Positions 8,463 to 17,894 of a stretch of 64,000 nucleotides of DNA are shown one piece after another. This DNA is from Symbiobacterium terraclitae. GTDB lineage: Bacteria > Bacillota > Sulfobacillia > Symbiobacteriales > Symbiobacteriaceae. The notes under the pieces were generated by a model. That model saw nothing but the letters and a program-made list of their open reading frames with translations. It was not told where the DNA came from and made no database searches. The position numbers and the translations under genes were made by a program. Every line of letters begins with the position of its first letter. Position 1 is the first letter of the stretch. Location: positions 1-64,000 of the forward strand of contig NZ_JAGGLG010000009.1 of NCBI RefSeq assembly GCF_017874315.1, written 5' to 3'.

Positions 8463-8503
8463 GGCCGCCCCCGATATCGTTCAGGTAGACCGTCGGGGGC
8501 GCC
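8463..8503 (-). other. Second hairpin, oriented like a minus-strand terminator
   Basis: GCCCCCGA (8467-8474) pairs with TCGGGGGC (8493-8500). The A-run at 8458-8461 would give a U-run on the minus strand, so the shape is that of a terminator facing left. No minus-strand gene ends here, so its role is unclear. Confidence 0.4.
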
Positions 8504-8624
8504 ATCCGTGCACTGAGGGCGGGCCGATCCCGCCCGGGCCGGGGCGTATGGACCATGGAATCAGGCCCATGGTAGCATAAGACCTGTTAAGATCGCTGAA
8601 CATGAGTAAAAAGGAGGACGAACC

Positions 8625-9122
8625 GTGCCCAACATCCGGGAGTCCGCTCTCCCTGGCATTGGTCGCAAGTTCCAGATCGAGGCTCGCAGCGGTGACAAGA
8701 TGGTTGTGGTGATCCACGACGACGGGCGGCGCGCCCTGTATCACTTTCACTACGATGATCCCGAAGAGCCGATCTCGATGGTGACGCTCGACGACGACGA
8801 GGCCCGCCAGGTGGCCGCGATCATCGGCGGCATGACGTATCAGCCCAAGGATCTGGAGTCCGTGGAGGTCGCGCTGCACGACCTGGTCATCGAGTGGTAC
8901 AGGGTCGAGCCCGGCTCGCAGGCAGTGGGCAAGCGCATTGGCGACCTGCAGGTGCGCCAGAAGACCGGCGCCAATATCATCGCCATCATCAACAAGGACA
9001 AGAGCCAGAAGGTCAGCCCTGGGCCCGAGGAGGTGCTCAGCGCCGGGCAGACCCTGGTGGTTGCGGGAGAACGCCACCAGGTGAAGGCGCTGAAGCAGCT
9101 CATCATCGGGGAGGGCAAATAG
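8625..9122 (+). CDS. khtT: K+/H+ antiporter regulatory subunit KhtT-like
   Basis: This 165-residue protein closely follows the known KhtT layout. It begins with an N-terminal domain (ESALPGIGRKFQIEARSGDK, then VVIHDDGRRALYHF and a DDDEARQVAAIIGGM segment). The RCK_C/TrkA-C domain runs from about residue 85 to the end (VEPGSQAVGKRIGDLQVRQK). KhtT binds cyclic-di-AMP through its RCK_C domain in Bacillus and controls the KhtU antiporter. The GTG start at 8625 is preceded by AAAAAGGAGG. The stop is 3 nt from the next gene, which encodes the membrane antiporter, so they form a two-gene operon. Confidence 0.92.
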   Translation: MPNIRESALPGIGRKFQIEARSGDKMVVVIHDDGRRALYHFHYDDPEEPISMVTLDDDEARQVAAIIGGMTYQPKDLESVEVALHDLVIEWYRVEPGSQAVGKRIGDLQVRQKTGANIIAIINKDKSQKVSPGPEEVLSAGQTLVVAGERHQVKALKQLIIGEGK

Positions 9123-9125
9123 CGG

Positions 9126-10370
9126 ATGGAGCATGTCGTATTTGAACTCGGTCTCGCGCTGGCCCTGATGGCGGCGGCCGGCTACCTTGCCGCCAGGCTC
9201 CGCATCTCCAACGTACCCTTCCTGATCGTGACGGGCATGCTGCTGGGACCGCATGCCCCCAAGATCGGGATGATCGACCTCAGCTTCATCAACAGCGCCC
9301 CGCTGATCGAGTTCATGGGGCGCCTGGGCGTGCTGTTCCTGCTCTTCTACCTGGGCCTTGAGTTCTCCATTGGCCGCCTGGTGAAGTCCGGCAGGAAGAT
9401 CGCCGTGGCCGGCACCATTCACGTCGGCCTCAGCCTCCTCGTCGGCCTCGGCTTCGGCCTGCTGATGGACTGGCCCCTCAAGGAGGTCCTCGTGGCCGCC
9501 GGCGCCATGACCGTCACCTCCAGCGCGATCATCGCCAAGGTGCTGGTCGACCTGAAGCGCACCGCGAACCCGGAGACCGAGCTGATCCTGGGCATCGTCA
9601 TGGCCGACGACATCTTCCTCGCCGTCTACCTCTCCATCGTCTCCGGCTTCGTGCTGAGCGGCGCTACGTCCGTGGGCGGGGTTCTTCTCTCGGCGGGCAC
9701 CGCGTTCGGCTTCATGATCGGCGTGCTCCTGCTCAGCCGGCTGGCGATGCCGTGGATCAACCGGTTCCTCAATGTCCAGTCGAACGAACTCTTCCTGCTC
9801 ATCGTCTTCGGCGCGCTCATGCTGGTCGCCGGCTTCGGCGAGTCGCTGCACGTCGCCGAGGCCATCGGCGCCCTCCTCTTCGGCCTCGCACTGGCGGAGA
9901 GCGACCACCGGGAGCGCGTGGAGCACCTGATCCTGCCGTTCCGGGACTTCTTCGGGGCCCTGTTCTTCTTCAGCTTCGGCCTGTCCATCGACCCCTTCGG
10001 GCTGGGCGGTGCCATCGTCCCGGCCGTGATCGCCGCCGTGGCCAGCCTGATCGGCAACTACACCGCCGGCATGTTGGCGGGCCGCGCGGCGGGGCTCTCC
10101 TACAAGGCCTCGTCCAACATCGGCCTGACCATCGTCGCCCGCGGCGAGTTCTCCATCGTCATGGCCAACCTCGGTGCGGCGGGTGGTCTGCTGCCGATCC
10201 TGCAGCCGTTCGCGGCCCTGTACGTACTCATCCTGGCCATCGCGGGCCCGCTGCTGGCCAAGGAGTCGCGTGCGATCTTCAACCTGCTGAACAAGGTCTT
10301 CCGGTGGCAAAAACCGCTGCCTGAGCGGAAAATCGTCGTGCCCGCCGCCCCGACGGAGGGGCAGGACTAG
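9126..10370 (+). CDS. khtU: CPA2-family K+(Na+)/H+ antiporter KhtU-like
   Basis: This 414-residue integral membrane antiporter of the CPA2 (KefB/KhtU) family exchanges K+ or other monovalent cations for protons. About 12 hydrophobic segments fill the sequence. Family features include the N-terminal LRISNVPFLIVTGMLLGPHA, FLLFYLGLEFSIGRL, and the conserved ARGEFSIVMANLG near residue 340. It has no C-terminal TrkA-N domain; regulation is supplied by the separate KhtT-like subunit encoded immediately upstream. The likely role is potassium efflux and pH or osmotic homeostasis. Confidence 0.92.
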   Translation: MEHVVFELGLALALMAAAGYLAARLRISNVPFLIVTGMLLGPHAPKIGMIDLSFINSAPLIEFMGRLGVLFLLFYLGLEFSIGRLVKSGRKIAVAGTIHVGLSLLVGLGFGLLMDWPLKEVLVAAGAMTVTSSAIIAKVLVDLKRTANPETELILGIVMADDIFLAVYLSIVSGFVLSGATSVGGVLLSAGTAFGFMIGVLLLSRLAMPWINRFLNVQSNELFLLIVFGALMLVAGFGESLHVAEAIGALLFGLALAESDHRERVEHLILPFRDFFGALFFFSFGLSIDPFGLGGAIVPAVIAAVASLIGNYTAGMLAGRAAGLSYKASSNIGLTIVARGEFSIVMANLGAAGGLLPILQPFAALYVLILAIAGPLLAKESRAIFNLLNKVFRWQKPLPERKIVVPAAPTEGQD

Positions 10371-10393
10371 CCGGCACGGGCAGCTCAAGATGT

Positions 10394-10426
10394 GGGCCGC
10401 TCCACACACGGGGGAGCGGCCCTTCG
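10394..10426. terminator. Terminator between convergent khtU and the ComER-like gene
   Basis: GGGCCGCTCC (10394-10403) pairs with GGAGCGGCCC (10413-10422). It lies between two convergent stop codons and could serve both directions, though U-tracts are weak. Confidence 0.6.
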
Positions 10427-10431
10427 TGATC

Positions 10432-11244
10432 TCACAGGTCCAGCTGCTCCCGCTTGACGGCCTCGTGCGCGGCCGTTGCCGCCAGCACCTGGTCCCACAG
10501 GCCGCCCACGCGCTCGCGCATGGCCGCGAGGCCGGCGGCCGTCACACCGCCGGGGGTGGAGACCCGTTGCATCGTATCGGCGAAGGAGTAGCCGGTCTGC
10601 TCCATGAGCTCGCAGGTGGCCCGGGCCGTCTCCCGCACCATCGCCTCCGCGACCTCGCGGGGGAGGCCCGGGGCCCTGCGGCAGGCTGCCTCGGCCAGGG
10701 CCTGGAAGGCGCAGCTGAGGAAGGCCGGCCCGCAGGAGGTGAGGTCCGAGGCCGCCCGCACGTCCGCCTCCGCGATCACGTGGGGCCGGCTGATGGCGCC
10801 CATCAGCCGCACCAGCAGGGCGCGGTCGCCGTGGGTGCAGCGCTCGCCAAAGATGAGCAGCGACGCCCCGCGGGCGACGGTCTGCACCACCGACGGGATG
10901 ACCTTGGCCACCCGGGCCGGGGTCCGCTCCTCCAGCATGGCCAGGGTGACGGTGTTGTTGATGACGACCAGCAGGTGGTCGCGCGTTATGTACGGCGCGA
11001 TCTCCGCCAGCACGGCTCCGGTGTCGCCCGGCTTCACGCAGAGGAAGACGGCGTCGCACCGCCGCACCAGGTCGGTGCCCGAGTACGCCTGCTGCACCCC
11101 GGGGAGCGACTCCGCCACCCGGCGCCGCTTCTCGGCGGTGCGGGAGTGGATGATTACCTCGTCCGGCCTGAGCGCCCCCGCGCGCACCAGCGCGGTCACC
11201 AGCAGCCGGCCCATGTTGCCCATGCCAATGAAGCCTACTCTCAC
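10432..11244 (-). CDS. comER: Pyrroline-5-carboxylate reductase-like protein, ComER type
   Basis: This 270-residue NAD(P)-binding protein belongs to the P5C reductase (ProC) superfamily. It has the N-terminal Rossmann motif VGFIGMGNMGRLLV, the middle AKVIPSVVQTVARGASLL, and the dimerisation region with SCGPAFLSCAFQALAEAA and VSTPGGVTAAGL. The SCGPAF rather than SGSGPAY sequence and the divergent dimer domain match ComER better than a true ProC; the ComER label is by resemblance. Its biochemical function is not established in the family. The GTG at 11244 follows a minus-strand GGGAGGGA site at good spacing; the longer frame upstream lacks homology. It is divergent from prfB. Confidence 0.85.
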   Translation of the reverse strand: MRVGFIGMGNMGRLLVTALVRAGALRPDEVIIHSRTAEKRRRVAESLPGVQQAYSGTDLVRRCDAVFLCVKPGDTGAVLAEIAPYITRDHLLVVINNTVTLAMLEERTPARVAKVIPSVVQTVARGASLLIFGERCTHGDRALLVRLMGAISRPHVIAEADVRAASDLTSCGPAFLSCAFQALAEAACRRAPGLPREVAEAMVRETARATCELMEQTGYSFADTMQRVSTPGGVTAAGLAAMRERVGGLWDQVLAATAAHEAVKREQLDL

Positions 11245-11338
11245 CGCCGGTCCCTCCCGTGCCTGATCGACTGCTAGCCAGACTATTCCGGGCGCCCTTG
11301 GCCCGACACCGCAGCCGGGCCACCGGCCGGCGAACGAA

Positions 11339-11367
11339 TTGCCCGCGCATGGGCCGAATGGTACAAT
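11339..11367 (+). promoter_or_regulatory. Candidate sigma-A promoter of prfB
   Basis: TTGCCC (11339-11344) and TACAAT (11362-11367) are separated by 17 nt, 37 nt upstream of the prfB start. Confidence 0.6.
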
Positions 11368-11403
11368 GCAGTGATGTGACCACCTTAGGGGAGGCTGAAA
11401 TCC

Positions 11404-12523
11404 ATGTATGACGAACTCGCCCGCCGTGCCGCGCGGCTGAACGACAAGATCACCGAACTCAGGAGGTCTCTTTGACGTCGACAGGCGACTCGAGGAGATC
11501 GCAGCGCTGGAGCACCAGATCGCTGCCCCCGACTTCTGGAACGACCAGGCCACCGCGCAGCGGGTGACCCGCCGGGTGGCCGAGCTGCGCGCGCCCATCG
11601 AGGAGGTGGACGGCTTCCGGCGGCGGCTCGACGACCTGAACGTCATGATCGAGCTGGCCGAGGAGGCGGCGGACCTCGAGATGGCGGCCGAGGCGCAGCG
11701 CGAGGCGGCCGACCTGGAGGAGAAGGTGCGGCAGTTCGAGCTGAAGGTGCTGCTCAACGGCAAGTACGACGCCTACAACGCCATCCTCACCATCCACGCC
11801 GGCGCCGGCGGCACCGAGGCCCAGGATTGGGCGGAGATGCTGGAGCGCATGTACCTGCGCTGGGCCGAGCACCATGGTTACAAGGTGGAGGAGTTGGACC
11901 GCCTGGCCGGCGACGAGGCGGGCATCAAGTCGGTCACCCTCGCGGTACGGGGGCCCTACGCCTACGGGTTCCTGCGCCCCGAGATGGGCGTGCACCGCCT
12001 GGTGCGCATCTCGCCCTTCGACGCCTCCGGCCGCCGGCACACCTCGTTCGCGGCCGTCGAGGTGATGCCCGAGATCGAGGATGACGTCGAGGATATCCAG
12101 ATCCGCCCCGAGGACCTGCGCATCGACACCTTCCGGTCCAGCGGCGCGGGCGGCCAGCACGTGAACAAGACGGAGTCGGCCGTGCGCATCACCCACCTGC
12201 CCACCGGCATCGTGGTCTCCTGCCAGCAGGAGCGGTCCCAGATGCAGAACCGGGCGGTGGCCATGATGATGCTGCGCTCCAAGCTGGTGGAGCTGAAGAT
12301 CGAGGAGCAGAACAAGGAGATGGCCCAGGTGCGGGGGCCGCAGATGGAGATCGCCTGGGGCAGCCAGATCCGCAGCTACGTCTTCCAGCCCTACACGCTG
12401 GTGAAGGACCACCGCAGCGGCGTCGAGGTGGGCAACGCCCAGGCGGTGATGGACGGCGAGCTCGACCCGTTCATCTACGGGTACCTGGAGAAGCGGGCCA
12501 GCGGCGAGCTTTCGCGGCCCTGA
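11404..12523 (+). CDS. prfB: Peptide chain release factor 2, expressed by programmed +1 frameshift
   Basis: RF2 recognises UGA/UAA stop codons and triggers peptide release. The gene begins at ATG 11404 (after AGGGGAGG) and after 23 codons meets an in-frame TGA at 11473-11475. This sits in the classic slippery context AGGAGG TCT CTT TGA C: an internal Shine-Dalgarno, the CTT slip codon and a weak stop. A +1 shift continues from 11474 as DVDRRLEEIAALE to the stop at 12523, giving 372 residues. The RF2 SPF tripeptide lies in RISPFDASGRRHTS and the catalytic GGQ in SSGAGGQHVNKTESAV. The frameshift is the known autoregulatory mechanism: low RF2 favours shifting at UGA. Confidence 0.97.
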
Positions 12524-12609
12524 CCGGGGAGCCCGCCGGGAACCTGTGCACACCGGGGATAGTCAAACTTAAAAAGTACGCGCGTGCACTGGAAGGGAGC
12601 AGATGTCCC

Positions 12610-13023
12610 ATGGCACACCGTTCGAGGCTCTTGTCGCTGCTGGTGGTCGCCGGAGTGGCCGCAGGGGTGCTGGCGGGGCGGGTGATGGCCCAGTCCGCCG
12701 AGCCGGGCACCGGCGCCGACCCGCTGGTCAGCAAGTCGTACGTGGACCAGGTTGCGCTGTACCGGGTCGTCGAGGTGCCGGCGGGTCAACAGGTGATCGG
12801 CGAGGCCGGAACCGAGATGGTGCTGCGCGCGGGTCAGGCCACCGCCATCGTCTCCGAGCTGGGCGGCCTGCTGGACGTCACGGCCGGCATCGACACGCCC
12901 GGGGGCGCCGAGATCCCGCCGAACCACCTGATCGTCATCCCCCGCAGCGACGGGCGGGGGTTTTATGCCGTCACCGACCTGACCCTGATGGTGAAGGGCA
13001 GGGTCAGCATCAAGGCTCCGTAA
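12610..13023 (+). CDS. Small secreted or membrane-anchored protein of unknown function
   Basis: This 137-residue protein has a hydrophobic N-terminus (about residues 6-27, LLSLLVVAGVAAGVLAG) that acts as a signal peptide or anchor. After it come GADPLVSKSYVDQV and a beta-rich body (GEAGTEMVLRAGQATAIV and NHLIVIPRSDGRGFYAV). I recognise the overall pattern as a conserved hypothetical of Firmicutes but cannot name a function. The ATG at 12610 lies 11 nt after GGAAGGGA. It precedes a DUF5693 gene by 24 nt and probably heads the envelope operon. Confidence 0.72.
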   Translation: MAHRSRLLSLLVVAGVAAGVLAGRVMAQSAEPGTGADPLVSKSYVDQVALYRVVEVPAGQQVIGEAGTEMVLRAGQATAIVSELGGLLDVTAGIDTPGGAEIPPNHLIVIPRSDGRGFYAVTDLTLMVKGRVSIKAP

Positions 13024-13047
13024 GCTGCGAGCGCTGGAGGAATCAAC

Positions 13048-15150
13048 ATGCTGGGGCACAGGACGATCCGCCTCATCGCCCAGGGGCTGATTCTGGTTTC
13101 CCTGCTGGCCGCCGTCCCCGTTCTCTGGAACCGGTACGTGCGGGAGTCGGCCAGCAAGTCGGTGGACCTGGTGCTGGACCTGCCGGCCATGCAGAGGCTG
13201 GCGCGGCAGGACGGTCTGCCCCTTGAGGATGTGCTGGCGGAGATGGCCGCCGCTGGTGCCACCAGCCTGGCCATCCCCGAGATGAACGCCGAGGAGCTGG
13301 CGGAGCACGGGCTGGCGGTGGTGCGCACGGGCGCCGAGCTGCGCGCGGAGCTGGTCCTCACCGCTGAGCCCAACCCGTTCTTGGCAAGGCTCATCGCCGA
13401 CCCGGCCTTCTCAGAGGCCGATACCTACCTGCTTCCGGTGGACGACGCGGTGGCGGCGCGGCTGTGGCGCGACATCCAACTGCGCCACCCGGAAGAGCGC
13501 GTCGACTTCTTCGCACCGCTGCCGGGCGAGCCGGGGGCGGGCGCCATCGCGCTGCGGTATGACGACGAGCAGCTGGAGGCCTACGGCCTGGGCTTTGATC
13601 CCGACGACTTCGCCCTGGCCGAGGGGGCCGGCCTGCGGCCGCTCCCCCGGCCGCGGCCCGCGCCCGGTGCGACGCCGGAGTCCGTCCGGGCGATCTTCGC
13701 AGACCTCGACCAGATGAGCGCCGAGATCCGCGGCGTCATGTTCTTCGGCCGGATCGCCCTGGGCTGGCGGCCCGACCGCACCGACGCCCTGGCCCAGACC
13801 GCGGAGGAGCTGAAGAAGCGGGGCTGGGTCCCCCACCTGATCGAGCACGCCAACCAGCTGGCCTACATCGACCAGAAGGGCTCGCTCTCCGTGGCTGACG
13901 CCCTCGGCTATCAGATCGCGCGCGTCTTCAGCATGGGCCAGGAGTGGCAGGACAAGGTGCAGCCCTACGAGGCCGTCGATATGTGGTGGCGGTCGGTGCT
14001 GGAGCGGAACATCCGCTCGCTCTACGTGCGCCCCTTCCTCGCCAAGCAGGATCCCGGGCTGACCGCCACGGAGACGACGGCGCGGTACATCGCCCGCACC
14101 GTGGAGGAGCTGAACGCCCGCGGGTTCACGACGGGGACCCCCGGGCTGTTCGCCCCCTATGAGGTTCCCTTCATTCTGAAGGTGTTGATCGGCCTGGGGG
14201 TCGTCGGGGCCACCATCCTCTGGCTCGCCTGCGTCCTCCCCTTTGACCCCCGCTTCCTGGGCGCGCTCATGGCCGTCGGGGCGGTGGGCCAGGCGGGCAT
14301 GCTGTTCGTCGCGCCGAACCTGGGCACGATCGTGCTCGGAATCGCCCTGGCGACGCTCTTCCCCACGCTGGCCGCGGCCTGGCTGCTGCTGCGCTGGGGG
14401 CTGGGCGCCGGTTCGCCCGAGCCCCGGGTTGCGGTGCCGGCGCGGCCGGCCCCGGGCTGGATCGTGCGGGAGGCCGTGGTGGTCTCCGCCGCCTTCTTCG
14501 CCATCAACATGGTCGGCGGTCTGCTGATCGCCGGCCTGATGGGCGACATCCGGCACATGCTGGAGTTCGAATACTTCCGCGGTGTCAAGCTCGTCTTCCT
14601 CGCCCCCCTGCTGCTGGCGGTGCTGACCTACCTGCTGCTGGGGCGCAAGGGCAGCGTCGCGGACGTCGTGCGCAGCCTCGCCCGCGACGGCGTCGACCTG
14701 GTGGGCACCGCCGTCAAGTACCGGGAACTGCTGCTGCTGGGCGTCCTCGGCCTGGCCGGCCTCTATTACATCCAGCGCTCCGGCAACTTCCCCACGGTAC
14801 CCGTCTCGCAGCTGGAGCTGGACATCCGGGCGGCCCTGGAGCGGCTGCTCCTCGCACGGCCCCGCACCAAGGAGTTCCTCATCGCCTACCCCGCCATGGT
14901 CGCGGCTGCCGCCTTCATGACGGCGGGCCTGCGCCGCTACGTCCCGCTCCTGGTCGTCGCAGCCGTGACCGGCGGCGTCTCCATCATCAACTCGTTTGAG
15001 CACCTGCGCACCCCGGTGGCCCTCAGCCTGCTGCGCGGGTTCAACGGGCTCTGGGTCGGACTCGTGATCGGCCTGGTGGTGCTGGTCGGGCTGGCGGCGC
15101 TGCGAGCCGTTCTGACCTGGCTCTTCCCCGACCGGCAGGCGGCGCGGTAG
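13048..15150 (+). CDS. DUF5693 family membrane protein
   Basis: This 700-residue protein has one N-terminal membrane helix (about residues 9-27) and an extracytoplasmic region to about 370. That region contains the family-like LEDVLAEMAAAGATSLAIPE and a later ARTVEELNARGFTTGTPG segment. Eight or more hydrophobic segments follow to the C-terminus. It matches the DUF5693 architecture, whose function is unknown. It sits 17 nt upstream of murJ and is co-directional with csaB and tagA. This context suggests a role in assembling or exporting cell-wall polymer, but that is inference from neighbours only. Confidence 0.82.
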   Translation: MLGHRTIRLIAQGLILVSLLAAVPVLWNRYVRESASKSVDLVLDLPAMQRLARQDGLPLEDVLAEMAAAGATSLAIPEMNAEELAEHGLAVVRTGAELRAELVLTAEPNPFLARLIADPAFSEADTYLLPVDDAVAARLWRDIQLRHPEERVDFFAPLPGEPGAGAIALRYDDEQLEAYGLGFDPDDFALAEGAGLRPLPRPRPAPGATPESVRAIFADLDQMSAEIRGVMFFGRIALGWRPDRTDALAQTAEELKKRGWVPHLIEHANQLAYIDQKGSLSVADALGYQIARVFSMGQEWQDKVQPYEAVDMWWRSVLERNIRSLYVRPFLAKQDPGLTATETTARYIARTVEELNARGFTTGTPGLFAPYEVPFILKVLIGLGVVGATILWLACVLPFDPRFLGALMAVGAVGQAGMLFVAPNLGTIVLGIALATLFPTLAAAWLLLRWGLGAGSPEPRVAVPARPAPGWIVREAVVVSAAFFAINMVGGLLIAGLMGDIRHMLEFEYFRGVKLVFLAPLLLAVLTYLLLGRKGSVADVVRSLARDGVDLVGTAVKYRELLLLGVLGLAGLYYIQRSGNFPTVPVSQLELDIRAALERLLLARPRTKEFLIAYPAMVAAAAFMTAGLRRYVPLLVVAAVTGGVSIINSFEHLRTPVALSLLRGFNGLWVGLVIGLVVLVGLAALRAVLTWLFPDRQAAR

Positions 15151-15167
15151 AGAGGAGGCGTGCCTCG

Positions 15168-16733
15168 TTGAGCAGAATGCGCTCCGGGTTTGTGGGCGCG
15201 GTGAGCCTCGTCGCCCTGGCGGCGGTGCTGAGCCGGCTCCTGGGCTACGTCCGGGAGATGCTGCTCGCTGCCAAGTTCGGCGCGACCGGCGTCACCGATG
15301 CCTACCTCGTCGCACAGGAGATCCCCGGGGCGATCTACTTCGTCGTCTCAAGCTCGCTGGTGCTCGCCTTCATCCCCGTCTACCGGGAGGTCGTGGAGCG
15401 CCGGGGCGAGGAGGCCGCATGGCGCCTGGTCAACACGGTGCTCAACGTCGCGACCCTCGCCTTCGCTGCGCTCTGGCTCGTGGGCGAGCTGGCGGCGCCG
15501 GCGCTCATCCCCCTGCTCGCCCCGGGCTTCTCGGCGGAGTCGGAGCGGCTGGCCGTCAGCCTCACCCGCGTCATGCTGCCCATCCTCCTGCTGGTCAGCC
15601 TGAGCGGCCTGTCGGCCGGCGTGCTGAACGCCCACCGCCGGTTCGCGGCGCCCGCCTTCTTCGGGCTGGCCAGCAACCTGGTCGTGGTGGTCACCCTGCT
15701 CTGGGTGCAGGAGGCCGGGCAGATCTCGTGGGTGGCCTACTCGCTGGTCGGCGGCTGGGCGCTGGGCGCGCTGATCCAGCTGGTCGACCTCCTGCGCACG
15801 GGGTACCGCTACCGCCCCGTGATGGACCTGGCGGAGCCGGCCCTGGGGCGGGTGTGGCGCATGCTCCTGCCGGTGCTGGTGGCCACCAGCGTTACGCAGG
15901 TGCAGACCTTCGCGGCGCGGGTCGTCGCCTCGCACCTGGCGGAGGGCACCATCTCCTTCCTGAACTACGCAGTGCGCATCAGCCAGCTGCCGTTCAACGT
16001 GATCGGGCTGGCCCTGACGACGGTCATCTACCCCACCCTGGCTGAGCAAAGTGCTTCCGGGGGGCAGGACGAGCTGAAGGAGACGCTGCGCGACGGGCTG
16101 CGCCGGCTGGCGTTCCTGCTGGTGCCGATGGCCGTGGGCACGGCGCTCTTCGCCGTCCCCATCGTGCGGGTGGTCTTCGAGCGGGGCGCCTTCACGCCGG
16201 ACGACACCCGCATGACGGCGGCGGCCCTGCAGTTCTACGCCGTCGGCATTCTCTTCACCGGCTGGGTGGACATGCTCAACCGCACGTTCTACGCCGTTCA
16301 GGACAGCCTGACGCCCATGTGGACCGCGCTGGTGATGATCGCATTCAACATCATGCTGAACGTCGCGCTCGTGGGCCCGCTGGGGCACGCCGGGCTGGCG
16401 CTCAGCGCCTCGCTGGCGCCGTTCCTGGGCAGCCTCGTCCTCCTCGCGCGCCTCCGCATGCGGCTGGGCCGGCTGGGCGGCCGGGAGATCGCGGGGTCGC
16501 TCCTCACCTACCTGGCCACGTCCGGCGCAGGCGCGCTGCTCGGCTGGCTGGTCTGGCAGGGCGGCGTGCGGTTCCTGGGCAACGGGACGCTGGCGCAGCT
16601 CATCCTGCTGATTCTGGCCCTGGGCGCGATCGTGGTCGTGCACGTGGCAGCGGCTTTGCTCCTCCGGACGCCAGACGGCGCCGAGCTCAACCGGATCGCA
16701 GGCCGACTACTCAGGAGAACACGGGATACATGA
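15168..16733 (+). CDS. murJ: Lipid II flippase MurJ (MviN family)
   Basis: This 521-residue MOP-superfamily protein has about 14 transmembrane helices and moves lipid-linked peptidoglycan precursors across the membrane. Family features are the N-terminal LSRLLGYVREMLLAAKFGA with GVTDAYLVAQEIP and the later LPVLVATSVTQVQTFAARV. The FERGAFTPDDTRMTAAALQF region is also very characteristic. The TTG start at 15168 has an AGAGGAGG site 9 nt upstream. The operon also encodes S-layer/secondary-polymer-type enzymes, so transport of another polyprenyl-linked glycan cannot be excluded. Confidence 0.92.
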   Translation: MSRMRSGFVGAVSLVALAAVLSRLLGYVREMLLAAKFGATGVTDAYLVAQEIPGAIYFVVSSSLVLAFIPVYREVVERRGEEAAWRLVNTVLNVATLAFAALWLVGELAAPALIPLLAPGFSAESERLAVSLTRVMLPILLLVSLSGLSAGVLNAHRRFAAPAFFGLASNLVVVVTLLWVQEAGQISWVAYSLVGGWALGALIQLVDLLRTGYRYRPVMDLAEPALGRVWRMLLPVLVATSVTQVQTFAARVVASHLAEGTISFLNYAVRISQLPFNVIGLALTTVIYPTLAEQSASGGQDELKETLRDGLRRLAFLLVPMAVGTALFAVPIVRVVFERGAFTPDDTRMTAAALQFYAVGILFTGWVDMLNRTFYAVQDSLTPMWTALVMIAFNIMLNVALVGPLGHAGLALSASLAPFLGSLVLLARLRMRLGRLGGREIAGSLLTYLATSGAGALLGWLVWQGGVRFLGNGTLAQLILLILALGAIVVVHVAAALLLRTPDGAELNRIAGRLLRRTRDT

Positions 16734-16784
16734 TGCGACTGATCAGTATGGCAGCTTCAAGGGCGCAAGGGTGGTGGCATTAGG

Positions 16785-17894
16785 TTGGCGGAGATCCTGG
16801 TGTCGGGATACTACGGATTTGGTAACGCCGGGGACGAAGCCATCCTGGGTGGCATCATCACCGCGTTCCGCGACATCGATCCCTCGTTCAAGTTCACGGT
16901 GATCTCGGGCAAGGCCGCCAGCACCCGCCAGGTGCACGGGGTGGAGGCCGTGAGCCGCGGCGACTTCCGGGCGATCTGGAAGGCGATGGGCCGGGCCGAC
17001 CTGTTGCTCTCCGGCGGCGGCAGCCTGCTGCAGGACGTGACGGGCACCAAGTCCATCGTCTACTACCTGGGCATCGTGACCCTGGGCAAGCTGCGCCGGC
17101 TGCCCACGGTGTTCTACGCCCAGGGGATCGGGCCCGTCAACCGGCTGGTGGGCCGGGCCCTGGTTCCGCTGGTGGCCAACGCCGTCGACCTGATCATGGT
17201 GCGGGACGCGGAGTCCGCAGAGGCCATCCGGCGGCTCGGGGTCAGCCGCCCCGAGGTGCGCGTGACCGCCGACGCGGCGCTGGTGCTGCCCCCGTCCACC
17301 CGGGCCGAGGGGGAGGCGGTGCTGGAGGCGCACGGGCTCGGGAGCTGCGGCCGGCCATTGATCGGCGTGTCGGTCCGGCCCTGGAAGTTCGCCACCGCGG
17401 CCGCGGTGGAGGCGCTGGCCGACGGGCTGGACCGCGTCGTGCAGGAGACGGGCGGCACGGTGCTCTTCATCCCGATGCAGCAGCCCCACGACGTCGAGGC
17501 GGCCCGCGCGGTGGCCGCCCGCATGCGCAGCCGGGCGCTGCTCTTCGAGGGCGACGTGACCTATCGGGAGCTGCGGGCCCTGACAGCGGCCTGCGACGTG
17601 TTGGTGGGCATGCGCTACCACGCCCTGGTCTTCGCGGCGGTGAACCGGGTGCCCCTGGTCGGGCTGTCGTACGACCCGAAGAACGACAGCCTGCTCCGCC
17701 TGCTGGGTGAGACGGCGGTGGGCACGACGCAGCAGCTGGACGCCGGGCGCCTGCGGGCGGCCGTGCTTGACGCCCTGGACCGCGCCCCGCAGATCCGGGA
17801 GCGCTACGACCGGGTGCTGGCGCAGCTGGTGCCGCGGTCGCGGGAGAACGCGCGCCTGGCGGTGGAGTTGATGAAGCGATGGCAGGCAAGGTGA
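16785..17894 (+). CDS. csaB: Polysaccharide pyruvyl transferase CsaB
   Basis: This 369-residue enzyme is predicted to transfer a pyruvyl ketal from phosphoenolpyruvate to a secondary cell-wall polymer. Such pyruvylation creates the ligand for S-layer-homology (SLH) domains. The N-terminal ILVSGYYGFGNAGDEAIL is the CsaB signature; later come LLLSGGGSLLQDVTGTKSIV and the C-terminal VGMRYHALVFAAVNRVPLVGLSYDPK. The TTG start at 16785 is chosen because translation from it begins exactly at the family N-terminus; the ribosome binding site is weak. It overlaps the next gene by 16 nt, implying coupled translation. Confidence 0.92.
   Translation: MAEILVSGYYGFGNAGDEAILGGIITAFRDIDPSFKFTVISGKAASTRQVHGVEAVSRGDFRAIWKAMGRADLLLSGGGSLLQDVTGTKSIVYYLGIVTLGKLRRLPTVFYAQGIGPVNRLVGRALVPLVANAVDLIMVRDAESAEAIRRLGVSRPEVRVTADAALVLPPSTRAEGEAVLEAHGLGSCGRPLIGVSVRPWKFATAAAVEALADGLDRVVQETGGTVLFIPMQQPHDVEAARAVAARMRSRALLFEGDVTYRELRALTAACDVLVGMRYHALVFAAVNRVPLVGLSYDPKNDSLLRLLGETAVGTTQQLDAGRLRAAVLDALDRAPQIRERYDRVLAQLVPRSRENARLAVELMKRWQAR

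Noticed and set aside
10432-11244. True proline biosynthesis gene proC
   Set aside because: The SCGPAF motif and divergent dimer domain fit ComER better, and no other proline genes are nearby.
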